Source: a virus | IMG/VR virus record: IMGVR_UViG_3300020179_000002 | Span: 1-56,560 of that record | DNA: 56,560 nucleotides | Reading direction: 5' to 3' (one strand) | Part shown: one piece after another, positions 47,458 to 56,433 of the stretch | How the letters are laid out: each line of letters begins with the position of its first letter | Position numbering within the stretch: the first letter of the stretch is position 1 | Notes under the pieces: generated by a model | Database searches by the model: none | What the model was told of the DNA's origin: nothing | Seen by the model: only the letters and a program-made list of their open reading frames with translations | Position numbers and translations under genes: made by a program

Positions 47458-48140
47458 AAATCGAACCTTTGCCGGTGGTGGACGTCGACGCGGTGGGTGA
47501 AGAAACACTGCGGGAATACGGACGCCGCGCGGGGATAACGTACGCGATGCTTTACGAAATGGTGAAGCAAGACCGTGTTCGTTTTAAGGAGCGTGGAGTC
47601 GAGGATGATCCTGAATCGCTAAAATTCTGCGTCCCAGGTGTTGAGGGCGTGGGGCGGCTTCGCCGTTATGAGCGTACCAAAGCCTATCGCATGTTGCAGA
47701 TCCTGGCCGAGTTCAGGGATGGACCCGCAAACGAGAAATTTTCTTTAAGACACGCGTACACGGCGGCTGATGTCAGTCGTGGTGCGATGACGACGTGGAG
47801 GGCTGAACATCCGACCTTCGATCGTCTGATGGAAGACATCCAACTCGAAATGGTCGACACGATGAAAGCCGAAGCTTACCGTCGCTCAGTAATCGGACAT
47901 GACGAACCGTTGGTGCATCAAGGTGTAAAGACTGGTGAAACGATTAAGAAGTTCTCCGACTCCTTGCTGCAGTTCACGCTGATGGGGTACGACGCGAAAT
48001 TCCGAGCCAAAGACGTTAACGTTGCGGTATCGGGCTCACTTAACCAGAATGTAAACATTGAGGGACTCCGTGATCGACTTGCCCAGCGATTACAGGCGGT
48101 CGCCAAGTCAAAGGTACAAGGCGAAGAAAACGCCGATTGA
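47445..48140 (+). CDS. terS: Terminase small subunit
   Basis: A 231-aa protein directly before the large terminase. Near residues 95-160 it has a helix-turn-helix region (RHAYTAADVSRGAMTTWRA) and, after that, MVDTMKAEAYRRSVIGHDEP, VHQGVKTGE and FSDSLLQFTLMGYDAKFR. The last phrase is the usual C-terminal pattern of phage small terminases (YSD-LL-x-LKA-x-P-xKYR). It should bind the packaging site and feed DNA to TerL; array B, 170 bp upstream, is a candidate site. It overlaps the terL start by about 70 bp. Confidence 0.8.
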   Translation: MAGVKIEPLPVVDVDAVGEETLREYGRRAGITYAMLYEMVKQDRVRFKERGVEDDPESLKFCVPGVEGVGRLRRYERTKAYRMLQILAEFRDGPANEKFSLRHAYTAADVSRGAMTTWRAEHPTFDRLMEDIQLEMVDTMKAEAYRRSVIGHDEPLVHQGVKTGETIKKFSDSLLQFTLMGYDAKFRAKDVNVAVSGSLNQNVNIEGLRDRLAQRLQAVAKSKVQGEENAD

Positions 48141-49512
48141 TCCGCACAATTTCTCGGAGTTCGTTTCCGAGATGAACGATCAAGAGGTGGTGGAGCTTTA
48201 TTACGACTGGCCGACCTGGGCTCGACCCAATCAAGTAGTCCCTCCTGGCGAGGATTGGACGATCTGGCTCATTCTTGCCGGTCGTGGGTGGGGAAAGACT
48301 CGGTGTGGCGGTGAATTCGTACGGTTCCACGTGGAACAAAAGCTCGCTTCACGCGTCGCGCTGATCGCTGAAGACGCGGGGGACGCCCGGGACGTGATGA
48401 TTGAGGGTGAGTCCGGGCTGCTGGCCATTTCGCACCCCTCTAACCGCCCGAATTGGGTGCCGTCCAAGCGCCGACTTGAGTGGCCCAACGGGGCGATCGC
48501 GACCATTTACTCGGACAACGATCCCGAGACGCTTCGCGGTCCGCAGCACGACCTGTTCTGGGTCGACGAACTCGCCAAGTTTCGCAACGCAAAAGAAATG
48601 TGGTCGAACCTGATGTTCGGCCTGCGTCTCGGCCAACGTCCGCGCGGTGTCGTCACCACGACGCCCAAGCCGATTCCGATCGTGCGGGAGCTGCTCGAAA
48701 ACCCGCGCGTATTCGTCACTTCAGGGACCACGCATGAGAATTTCGGAAACCTCGCCCCTACCTTTCGTGATGAAATCATCGCCCAGTACGAGGGAACTCG
48801 ACTCGGACGTCAGGAGCTTTACGCCGAGGTTATCGACCCGGAAGATTACGGAATCGTCAAGCGCGAGTGGTTCAAGCTTTGGGACTCCGATCGGCCATTC
48901 CCCGATTTCATGTATATTGTGCAGTCCTACGATTGTGCTTACACCGAAAAAACTATCAATGACCCGACCGCATGTTCTGTCTGGGGAGTGTTCAGGCCGA
49001 GCGAAGATTCACCTTTATGCGTGATGCTCATCGACTGCTGGGAGGAGTTTCTCGCCTACCCCGATCTGCGCCCTCGGGTGGTGAACGAGTACAAAGAGTC
49101 CGTGTACGGCGAACCCGGTAAAAAGACCGATTTGGTGCTGGTCGAGGAGAAAGCCTCAGGCATTTCGATCCTCCAGGACCTGCGCTACGCCGGGGTGCCT
49201 TGCCGTGGCTACAATCCGGGCAGAGCGGACAAGGTCCAGCGGCTGCACATTGTGGCGAACATCATCGCTTGTGGCCGAGTCTACATCCCCGAATCGGTCG
49301 TGCACCGGGGGCAGCCGCGTGACTGGGCGGAAAAGCTCGTCTCCCAGATCTGCTCTTTCCCCGAGGCCGAGCGCGACGATTTGACCGACACCACCACGCA
49401 AGTGCTCCGGCTGTTGAAGGACATGGATTTCTTGCGCATCGACCCGGCCGAAGTCGCGCCGGATTACTACGACGACGAGCGTCCACGCAGGGTGAACCCT
49501 TATGCCCAATGA
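48070..49512 (+). CDS. terL: Terminase large subunit
   Basis: A 480-aa packaging ATPase and nuclease. Walker A is GRGWGKTR (71-78), Walker B LFWVDE (162-167), then a TTTPKP coupling motif (197-202). The nuclease half shows Asp288 in SYDCAYTEK, VEEKASG (~345) and DDLTDTT (~437), as in the RNase H-like fold of TerL. I take GTG 48070 as start, with GAGGG five bases upstream; TTG 48058 is an alternative. It overlaps terS and the next gene. Length is normal for podovirus TerL. Confidence 0.95.
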   Translation: MIDLPSDYRRSPSQRYKAKKTPIDPHNFSEFVSEMNDQEVVELYYDWPTWARPNQVVPPGEDWTIWLILAGRGWGKTRCGGEFVRFHVEQKLASRVALIAEDAGDARDVMIEGESGLLAISHPSNRPNWVPSKRRLEWPNGAIATIYSDNDPETLRGPQHDLFWVDELAKFRNAKEMWSNLMFGLRLGQRPRGVVTTTPKPIPIVRELLENPRVFVTSGTTHENFGNLAPTFRDEIIAQYEGTRLGRQELYAEVIDPEDYGIVKREWFKLWDSDRPFPDFMYIVQSYDCAYTEKTINDPTACSVWGVFRPSEDSPLCVMLIDCWEEFLAYPDLRPRVVNEYKESVYGEPGKKTDLVLVEEKASGISILQDLRYAGVPCRGYNPGRADKVQRLHIVANIIACGRVYIPESVVHRGQPRDWAEKLVSQICSFPEAERDDLTDTTTQVLRLLKDMDFLRIDPAEVAPDYYDDERPRRVNPYAQ

Positions 49513-51550
49513 TCTTCTTAAAACAGTTGGCGACTACCTCAACCCCGAGGACCTGCTCACCCTGGCCGGGCCGCTGGCCGGGTTCAAGCCCACGGCCGGG
49601 ATCACCGCCGCGTTGTACGCACCGAGCCTGAACGAAAACGAGGCCGAGGAGTTGGACAAGCTCCGCGCGATGCGCCCTCCCGCCGCTGCTCCACGTGAAA
49701 CAGCACAGAGTCCTGAAATGCGCGATTTCGTGAATAGGCTTCGGTACGAGCAATTCGTGGGAGACCTGCGCAAGCAGTACGGACAGCACGCCGATCTCAT
49801 GTTACAAGGAATCATCAAGCAGGGGTTGCAGGACGAGGCGCAACAGGCCCGGATGACCGGTCCACGCGCCAAGCCCCCCGCCCCTCCCGCTGCACGGCAC
49901 GAGGCGACCGTACCCGAAGGGCGGTTCCGCAGGTACGCCGAGGGCGGCATGATCGAGCACATGACGCCGGATTTCTCCGACGGTGGTCGAATGATTTACT
50001 CCGACTCGCTCGATTCCTACTCTGGGGGTGGTGGCGTCAAGGGGAAGACCGTGCAGCAGATGGCGGACGAACTAGTTACTAAAGGCATCAAGGTGGGCGT
50101 TGCGCCTCCGAGAAGGGGTACCGCTGCACCGATAGTACAAGCTCCGAAGCTTCCGATGTCCGCGCAGGAGATGCAAGCGATTCGGGAAGGATCTGTCCGT
50201 AATCTAAAATCCCTCGGGGAGTCGGTAGATCGAGAAGTGCGCAAAGTGCGTCGTATGGATGAACTTGGCAAACCCGGAGCCAGTGCAGGTACAATTCCTG
50301 CTCCACAGAACGCCAACGTTACAGGGTGGCACATAACCTCCGATTTTCCAGGAATTCTGAAAACCGGGGCGATGACTAATCGAGACGTAGGGGTGAATAA
50401 CCTTCAAGGCCACCCACCGGCACATGTTGGTGGAGCGTATTTCTATTCTGACCCACGGTTGGCGTTGAACAAACGTGACGAGCTATTGGAAATGGTCGAC
50501 TACGACCCGGATTACGCCGCAGAGATTCCGATCTTGCGAGCACAGTTGAGACAAGGAAATCGTTTGGTCTCCGATGAGGATGTAGGATTAAATATCCCTT
50601 GGCAGAGGTCATTCGAGGAGGGTAGCTTCGCGACAACGCGACCGGTTTTGTTAAATCAGATCGACCGAATTTACGCTGAAAACCCCGATGTGATCAAAGA
50701 TATCATTCGAGACACTGTGGTGCGGCAGCGGCGCTACAGAGACGGGGGGTCAGTCCAGGGATTGTCGAAAGGTGGTGACGCGAAAAAGACCGTACAGCAG
50801 ATGGCGGACGAGTTGCTCACCAAAGGCCTGAAGACCCCGGACCTGTCCAGGCGTGGCTTTATGCGACTGCCCGATCTTGGTGGCCCCAAGGAGTCGAAGC
50901 TCCCGATACCCGCCAAAGACATGGAGCGTTACCAGACCGAGAAGACCACGGTGAACCCCCTGTCAGGTTCGGTGGAGAAGGTGGTCGAAAAGGTCGCACA
51001 AACGCCGATGTCCAGGCGTCAGGTGCTACAGGGTGCACTCGCCCAAGCCGCGCAAAGGGTGATGCCCTCCGTGGCCATGCAGCCCGTGAAGGATATGGCA
51101 CAATCGGTAGCACAAGAGGTCGCGCAGACTGTGGCTCCGAAGGCCTCGCCCACTATGGGTGGTCTGGTCGCTGAGGCTCTAAGGATGGGTCTTGACGAGA
51201 ATCAAGCCGTAGAATTCGTACATTCGATGTTACCGGGATCGACAAAGAAGATGGTCGCGGATCATCTTGATTACATGTACCCAGTGATGAAAGATCCGTT
51301 TGATGTGCTGAGTCACGAGGTGGAATACGCTTTGGAGTCTGCCGACGACGTGGATCTCGCGTTTGATGCCGGTAAGCCCGTGTTGGGTTCGCCTGTTAAA
51401 ATTCTAGGCGACATGATCTCGCCCAGCGTAAGCCACAAGGGAATGAATCTTCGGCCGACATTGCGCGGTATACGTCAGGCGAACCCAGAAAAGTACGACG
51501 AGATTATGCAAGCGGTTAGAGACGCGGCTGAATATTTGTACGAGCCCTAA
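49502..51550 (+). CDS. Modular 682-aa protein with Tat-motif-like module and possible ART-like region
   Basis: Lies between terL and portal. Residues ~145-185 contain YAEGGMI, FSDGGRM and YSGGGGV, and a KTVQQMADELVTK segment. Residues ~275-400 have GWHITSDFPGILKTGAM and GGAYFYSDPRLAL, the outline of an ADP-ribosyltransferase-like fold, though catalytic residues are not certain. From ~427 comes a module like that of the 882-aa early protein (KKTVQQMADELLTK, PDLSRRGFMRL, PMSRRQVLQGALAQ), ending in LRPTLRGIRQANPEKY. It is likely a packaged or injected protein. Function not established. Confidence 0.6.
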   Translation: MPNDLLKTVGDYLNPEDLLTLAGPLAGFKPTAGITAALYAPSLNENEAEELDKLRAMRPPAAAPRETAQSPEMRDFVNRLRYEQFVGDLRKQYGQHADLMLQGIIKQGLQDEAQQARMTGPRAKPPAPPAARHEATVPEGRFRRYAEGGMIEHMTPDFSDGGRMIYSDSLDSYSGGGGVKGKTVQQMADELVTKGIKVGVAPPRRGTAAPIVQAPKLPMSAQEMQAIREGSVRNLKSLGESVDREVRKVRRMDELGKPGASAGTIPAPQNANVTGWHITSDFPGILKTGAMTNRDVGVNNLQGHPPAHVGGAYFYSDPRLALNKRDELLEMVDYDPDYAAEIPILRAQLRQGNRLVSDEDVGLNIPWQRSFEEGSFATTRPVLLNQIDRIYAENPDVIKDIIRDTVVRQRRYRDGGSVQGLSKGGDAKKTVQQMADELLTKGLKTPDLSRRGFMRLPDLGGPKESKLPIPAKDMERYQTEKTTVNPLSGSVEKVVEKVAQTPMSRRQVLQGALAQAAQRVMPSVAMQPVKDMAQSVAQEVAQTVAPKASPTMGGLVAEALRMGLDENQAVEFVHSMLPGSTKKMVADHLDYMYPVMKDPFDVLSHEVEYALESADDVDLAFDAGKPVLGSPVKILGDMISPSVSHKGMNLRPTLRGIRQANPEKYDEIMQAVRDAAEYLYEP

Positions 51551-51575
51551 TCCACGTTACGAATGAAAGCATCCT

Positions 51576-54116
51576 ATGGCCACTAGCACTTTCCCTCAAC
51601 AGCAGCAGCCAGCGATGACTCCGGGACCGGAGGACACCGAAGGCCTGATGGTCGACTTGGACGACGAATTCGCGGAGATCGAAGAGCAGCCCGATGGCTC
51701 GGCGATCGTCCGGATGCGGGAGTTCGCGGGTCCCAAAGAAGACCCGGATTTCTACGAAAATCTGGCGGAGTCGGTACCGTCGTGGGAACTGTCGAAGCTC
51801 GCGCTGAAAATGATCGACCTAATCAAAGCGGATAAAGAAGCGCGGAAGGAACGCGACAAGCAGTACGAAGAGGGGATTCGACGCACGGGGTTAGGGAAAG
51901 ACGCTCCGGGCGGTGCGAATTTCGAGGGTGCGTCCAAAGTCGTGCACCCGGTGATGGCCGAAGCCTGCGTGGATTTTGAATCCCGAGCGATCAAAGAGCT
52001 TTTCCCGCCGGACGGTCCCGTACGGACGAATGTGGTGGGGGACGTCACCGAGGAGCAAAAGAATCGGGCCGAGCGCAAGCGCGACTTCATGAACTGGCAG
52101 CTTACGAACCAGATCGTCGAATTCCGCGACGAGCAAGAGCAAATGCTCACGCAGCTGCCGCTCGGTGGCTCCCAGTTTCTGAAGCTGTGGTACGACCCGC
52201 AAAAGAAACGCCCCTGTGCCGAGTTTGTCCCGATCGATAACCTGATTATCCCCTACGCGGCGGGGAGCTTCTACACCGCGAACCGCTGCGCCGAGATGCA
52301 GGACATCACCGAACAGATGTTCAACGAGCGGATCGAGGCGGGGCTTTATCGCGACATTTCGGTCACGCGGGTTGCCGAGGAGCCGGAGCTTACTGGACCC
52401 GAAAAGGCGAATCAAAAGGTCGAAGGCAAAACCTGGACCGACGACGAGGACGGGCTCCGGCGTGTGTACCACGTGATGGTGAACATGTCCTGCGAGTGGG
52501 ACTCGTTTTGCGAAGGCGAAATCGCCCCTTACATCTTGATGATCGACGAGCAGACGACCGACGTGGTCGGCTGGTACCGGAATTGGGAAGAAGGGGACGA
52601 CACGCGGACGAAGCTCGACTGGATCATCGAGTTCAAATTCATCCCCTGGCGTGGGGCGCTGGCAATCGGGTTTCCACACTTGATCGGCGGGATGTCGGCC
52701 GCACTTACTGGAGCGCTCCGGGCGCTGCTCGATACCGCGCACATCAACAACGCGGCGACGATGCTCAAGCTTAAAGGCGCGAAGATTTCGGGCCAGAGCC
52801 AAAACGTCGACGTGACCCAGGTCACCGAGATCGAAGGTGCACCAGGGGTGGACGACATTCGAAAGATCGCAATGCCGATGCCTTTCAACCCGCCCTCCGA
52901 GGTGCTGTTCAAGCTGATGGGGTGGCTGACCGAGGCCGCGAAAGGCGTGGTGACCACGAGCGAGGAAAAGATCGCCGATATCGCCTCCACCGCTCCAGTC
53001 GGCACCACCCAGGCGCTAATCGAGCAGGGTGCGGTGGTGTTCAGCGCGATCCACGCCCGGTTGCACGAGTCCCAAAAGCGGGTGCTGATGGTGTTGCAGC
53101 GCATCAACCGCTGGTACCTCGACGAAATGGTGATGCACGACGTTCCGGCGGAACTCGAGGTTAAACGCGAGGATTTTAATCGGAATTCGGACGTGATCCC
53201 GGTGTCGGATCCGCATATCTTCTCCGAAACGCAACGCATGGCGCAGAACCAAGCGGTGCTGGCGCTGATGGACAAGAATCCGGACCTTTTCGATCGACGC
53301 GCGGTGGTCCACCGGGTGTTGAAACAGATGAAGGTACCGAACATCACAGAAATCATGCCTGCCGTGGCCGAGCCGATGGAGATTAATGCGGCAGAAGAAA
53401 ACGGAGCAATGTCGATCGGACGAGCGGCGTTCGCGTATCCGCACCAAAACCATCTGGCGCATATCCAAGCGCACCTGGATTTCGCGATGAACCCGATGTT
53501 GGGTGCGAACCCGATGATCGCCCCGACCTTCATGCCGATGCTGGTGGAGCACATTAAGCAACACGTGATCCTCTGGTACCTAGGTCATATGAATGGGTAT
53601 GTCGAGAAAGCGCTTGGTAAAAAGCCCACCGATTATGACGTCGCCGGGATTACAGGCGAGGTGGACAAGCTTTACGCGTTAGCCTCACAGCACGTGATGA
53701 TGGACAGCAAAGAGGCCTTTGCAAAAGTCATGCCCGTTATCCAGCAGATTCAGCAGGTGTTGCAGCAGTTGAAACCGAAGCCCCCAATGGACGGCGGGGA
53801 CCAAGTGATTCTCGAGACCTCGATGGCCGAAACCAAGCGTCGCGCCGAGGAGGATAAAGCGCGACTGATGCTCGATGCCGAGACCGAGAAGGGTCGCCTT
53901 GCGTTTGACGCCGAGAAGCTCCGTTTGGACGCGCTGGCCAAGAATCGCCAGCAGCAAATCGATATTGCGCTCAACGCCAACGATAATTTGACCGAAGAGC
54001 GAATCAAGTCCGCAGAACTTACGCAAGATGCGCAAAGGCTGCAAACCGAGCAGCTCGAAACTGCTCTCACCGCGCAGGAAAGCGCACAACGTTCACTAGG
54101 AGGCACTAATGGCTAA
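51576..54116 (+). CDS. Portal protein
   Basis: An 846-aa protein, large as in podoviruses. After an acidic N-terminus (EEIEEQPDGSAIVRM type) come WELSKLALKMIDLIKADKEA, NFEGASKVVHPVMAEACVDF, a KELFPPDGPVRTNV phrase, and long helical regions with KLKGAKISGQSQNVDVTQV and PMPFNPPSEVLFKLMGWL, typical of the portal wing and crown. The last 150 residues form a coiled coil (MAETKRRAEEDKARLMLDAE). It would form the dodecameric vertex for DNA passage. It shares a short N-terminal phrase with the scaffold. It overlaps the next small gene by 8 bp. Confidence 0.85.
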   Translation: MATSTFPQQQQPAMTPGPEDTEGLMVDLDDEFAEIEEQPDGSAIVRMREFAGPKEDPDFYENLAESVPSWELSKLALKMIDLIKADKEARKERDKQYEEGIRRTGLGKDAPGGANFEGASKVVHPVMAEACVDFESRAIKELFPPDGPVRTNVVGDVTEEQKNRAERKRDFMNWQLTNQIVEFRDEQEQMLTQLPLGGSQFLKLWYDPQKKRPCAEFVPIDNLIIPYAAGSFYTANRCAEMQDITEQMFNERIEAGLYRDISVTRVAEEPELTGPEKANQKVEGKTWTDDEDGLRRVYHVMVNMSCEWDSFCEGEIAPYILMIDEQTTDVVGWYRNWEEGDDTRTKLDWIIEFKFIPWRGALAIGFPHLIGGMSAALTGALRALLDTAHINNAATMLKLKGAKISGQSQNVDVTQVTEIEGAPGVDDIRKIAMPMPFNPPSEVLFKLMGWLTEAAKGVVTTSEEKIADIASTAPVGTTQALIEQGAVVFSAIHARLHESQKRVLMVLQRINRWYLDEMVMHDVPAELEVKREDFNRNSDVIPVSDPHIFSETQRMAQNQAVLALMDKNPDLFDRRAVVHRVLKQMKVPNITEIMPAVAEPMEINAAEENGAMSIGRAAFAYPHQNHLAHIQAHLDFAMNPMLGANPMIAPTFMPMLVEHIKQHVILWYLGHMNGYVEKALGKKPTDYDVAGITGEVDKLYALASQHVMMDSKEAFAKVMPVIQQIQQVLQQLKPKPPMDGGDQVILETSMAETKRRAEEDKARLMLDAETEKGRLAFDAEKLRLDALAKNRQQQIDIALNANDNLTEERIKSAELTQDAQRLQTEQLETALTAQESAQRSLGGTNG

Positions 54117-54279
54117 TACTTCGTACGAAATCAACGCGTCGAAAACGAATCTGCCGTACCACAAGCGGATCGCGATGGGCGAAAAGCTCGACGGTTCGTC
54201 TCTTCAATCGAAGGGTAGCACCGAGGCCCCCGTCAAAAAGTCGACGGGCGGTGCACTGTCTTCGATGAAAAAGAAGTAG
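54109..54279 (+). CDS. Small basic protein, hypothetical
   Basis: A 56-aa basic protein (ANTSYEINASKTNLPYHKRI at the start) overlapping the portal end by 8 bp, with SD TAGGAGG directly upstream. It ends with STGGALSSMKKK, another instance of the GG motif followed by basic residues. Function unknown; a head assembly role is likely by position. Confidence 0.6.
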   Translation: MANTSYEINASKTNLPYHKRIAMGEKLDGSSLQSKGSTEAPVKKSTGGALSSMKKK

Positions 54280-54282
54280 AGC

Positions 54283-54468
54283 ATGCGTTACGTCTCGGAC
54301 TTCGTCGAGGCTCTGAAGTACGAGCAGCAACGCTTGCGCGATGCAATGGCCGCAGGATCTCCTGCGACTTTTGAGGCCTACCAACGCCTAGTTGGGGAAA
54401 ATCAAGGGCTTGAAAAAGCTCTGGATATCTTAAATAATCTTTTAATGGAAGAGGAATCAGATGACTGA
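54283..54468 (+). CDS. Small coiled-coil protein, hypothetical
   Basis: A 61-aa helical protein (FVEALKYEQQRLRDAMAAGS, RLVGENQGLEKALDILNNLL) with acidic end EEESDD. It lies between portal and co-chaperonin genes and overlaps the latter by 8 bp. Similar short helical proteins occur next to podovirus portals; role unknown. Confidence 0.6.
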   Translation: MRYVSDFVEALKYEQQRLRDAMAAGSPATFEAYQRLVGENQGLEKALDILNNLLMEEESDD

Positions 54469-54892
54469 TATACCGGAGGCTTCGAATGAAGCCGCTTTGC
54501 GGGAAGCATTTCCTGCTGTTGATCCCGGTGCTGTACCCGTAGGTGGTCGTATTTTGGTTCAATGGCGTCAAACCCGCAAGACCGTGACCTCTGCTGGGCT
54601 ACTTATCGTGGAAGAAACGAAAGAGACCGAGAAATGGAACAATCAAGTCGCGAAGGTGATAGCGATTGGACCGCTGGCATTTCGGAAGCGCGACACACTC
54701 GAACCCTGGCCAGAAGGCAATTGGGTGGAGGTGGGCGACTTCGTTAGAATGCCCAAATGGGGTGGTGACCGGTGGGAAGTCGTGTACGGCGACCCGAAGC
54801 TCGGTGAAACCGCGCTGTTCTCGATATTTAACGACCACGAAGTGATCTCCAAGGTCACGAGTGACCCCTTGAAAGTGAGGGCCTTCCTATGA
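54461..54892 (+). CDS. GroES-like co-chaperonin
   Basis: A 143-aa protein with a Cpn10-like beta-barrel: VPVGGRILVQWRQ opens the barrel, SAGLLIVEETKETEKWNNQ corresponds to the mobile loop, AKVIAIGPLAF and VEVGDFVRMPKWGGDRWEV follow, and the dome strand is ALFSIFNDHEVISKV. GroES has about 97 residues; this has extra N- and C-terminal arms. Like T4 gp31 it may cap host GroEL to fold the capsid protein, encoded 2.2 kb downstream across the join. It overlaps the scaffold gene by four bases. Confidence 0.75.
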   Translation: MTDIPEASNEAALREAFPAVDPGAVPVGGRILVQWRQTRKTVTSAGLLIVEETKETEKWNNQVAKVIAIGPLAFRKRDTLEPWPEGNWVEVGDFVRMPKWGGDRWEVVYGDPKLGETALFSIFNDHEVISKVTSDPLKVRAFL

Positions 54893-55884
54893 ATGCGACC
54901 GAGAAGGCGGAGATGCAGGTCTCCGAAGCTCCCGACGGCTCGGCAATCGTCGAGATGGTGACGCCCGAGGAGATAAACACTGAGCAAAAACTCGAGCAAA
55001 TCGGGGTGCAAAATGGTTTTGAGCGCGCTAATGCTAGTGCGGATTCGGACGATGCTGATGACGTCGATCCGGAAAGAGAAGCGATTCGGGCGGCAAGGCG
55101 TGAAGAGCGGCATCTTAAAAAGCGCTTGACCAAAGCGAAAATCGAGGAGTCGAGCCACGTTATCAATTCGCTACGCCGCGAGAACGAGCGAATGGCCGAA
55201 CGGCTGGCGGTCCTCGAACGAAAGACTGCAGGATCGGACCTTGCGCGACTCGATAAAGCGATCGAAGACTCGCAGGTCCGGATGACGTACGCCAAGATGA
55301 AAATCAAAGAGGCGACCGAGCAGGCGGACGGTGCGGGTCTGGCTGAAGCCCAAGAGGCGTGGTATGAGGCGAGGCGTCAAGCGGAAGCGCTCGAGGCGCT
55401 GAAGCGTAAAGCGGTGCAGCAAGGTCCGAATTCGAATGTGCCGCAAGCGCCGGATCCGACGCTCAAAAAGCATGCCTCGAATTGGATGGCTCGGAACGAC
55501 TGGTACGATCCCAACGGGCGGGATATGGACTCGCAGATCACCACCAAGATCGACGAGCAGTTGACCAAAGAGGGCTGGGATCCGAAGACCCCCGATTACT
55601 GGGAGGAGCTGGATAATAGATTGACAAAATACCTGCCTCACAGGTACAATTCGTCCAACGATGACCGTTCGTCATCCAATCGGAGACCTCGTTCCGTGGT
55701 TACTGGCTCAGGAAGAGAATCTGCTCATGGCAATCGCAACGATAGTAATGCGGGTTTTCATCTGTCGCCAGAACGGGTTTTAGCAATCAAAGAAGCAGGG
55801 CGGTGGGACAATCTCGCTGAACGCAAGAAAATGATCGCTAAATACATGGAATACGACCGTATGCACGGTACAAGGGGTAGTTGA
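54889..55884 (+). CDS. Scaffolding protein, probable
   Basis: A 331-aa, highly charged, helical protein. An acidic N-terminus (TEKAEMQVSEAPDGSAIVEM) is followed by a long coiled coil (REERHLKKRLTKAKIEESSH on to about residue 190) and a polar C-terminus with RYNSSNDDRSSSNRRPRS and a helical end. This composition and its place between portal/co-chaperonin and capsid genes are typical of podovirus scaffolds. The N-terminal phrase PDGSAIVxM also occurs in the portal. Confidence 0.75.
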   Translation: MNATEKAEMQVSEAPDGSAIVEMVTPEEINTEQKLEQIGVQNGFERANASADSDDADDVDPEREAIRAARREERHLKKRLTKAKIEESSHVINSLRRENERMAERLAVLERKTAGSDLARLDKAIEDSQVRMTYAKMKIKEATEQADGAGLAEAQEAWYEARRQAEALEALKRKAVQQGPNSNVPQAPDPTLKKHASNWMARNDWYDPNGRDMDSQITTKIDEQLTKEGWDPKTPDYWEELDNRLTKYLPHRYNSSNDDRSSSNRRPRSVVTGSGRESAHGNRNDSNAGFHLSPERVLAIKEAGRWDNLAERKKMIAKYMEYDRMHGTRGS

Positions 55885-55885
55885 T

Positions 55886-56422
55886 ATGAGAGACGAACGA
55901 CTCAAAAAGAATCTTTCGGCAGGTGGCCGCGAGTCCCGCGCAATGCAGGACGAAAGAAAGGCAGCTGACGAGAGCTTGGCAAGCAGCCGCGAACGTCGTA
56001 GGATGTTCAGAGATGAGTGGATGCAAGAATCCCTCCCCAAACCACCCGGAATTCCGGGGTTTCATCTTTGTTGGCTTTCCTCCACCAATGGCTACGATCC
56101 AATCCACAAGCGATTGCGGATGGGTTACACGCCGGTAAAACCCGAGGAAGTTCCTGGCTTTGAGAATTACCGAGTGAAAGCAGGGGAACACGAAGGCTTT
56201 ATCGCTTGTAACGAAATGCTACTGTACAAGATCCCGGAAGAGATTTACCAAGGGATCATGGAAGAATTTCACCACTACGCTCCCCAAGACGAAGCGGACA
56301 AAATCCGAATTCAGGCTGAGCAGCAATTGGGTCGAGATTCGCGCGGTAGATCTCTCGGCAGTCTTGAAGGTGATGGCATTGCCTCCATGGATGAAGTACG
56401 TCCCGTTCCAGTGTTTAACTGA
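55886..56422 (+). CDS. Head protein between scaffold and capsid genes
   Basis: A 178-aa protein. The first 55 residues are charged and helical (RESRAMQDERKAADESLASS). Then comes LPKPPGIPGFHLCWLSSTNG with YDPIHKRLRMGYTPVKPEEV, a phrase conserved among small head proteins of podoviruses. Function unknown; it may assist head assembly. It is followed by 10 bp and the terminal repeat carrying the start of the decoration gene. Confidence 0.7.
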   Translation: MRDERLKKNLSAGGRESRAMQDERKAADESLASSRERRRMFRDEWMQESLPKPPGIPGFHLCWLSSTNGYDPIHKRLRMGYTPVKPEEVPGFENYRVKAGEHEGFIACNEMLLYKIPEEIYQGIMEEFHHYAPQDEADKIRIQAEQQLGRDSRGRSLGSLEGDGIASMDEVRPVPVFN

Positions 56423-56433
56423 CGGATACTTTA

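Noticed and set aside
46520-47570. Long minus-strand open frames over the nuclease gene and array B
   Set aside because: They are antisense shadows of a GC-rich gene plus repeat DNA; all supported genes lie on the + strand and no minus-strand promoter or ribosome binding site was seen.
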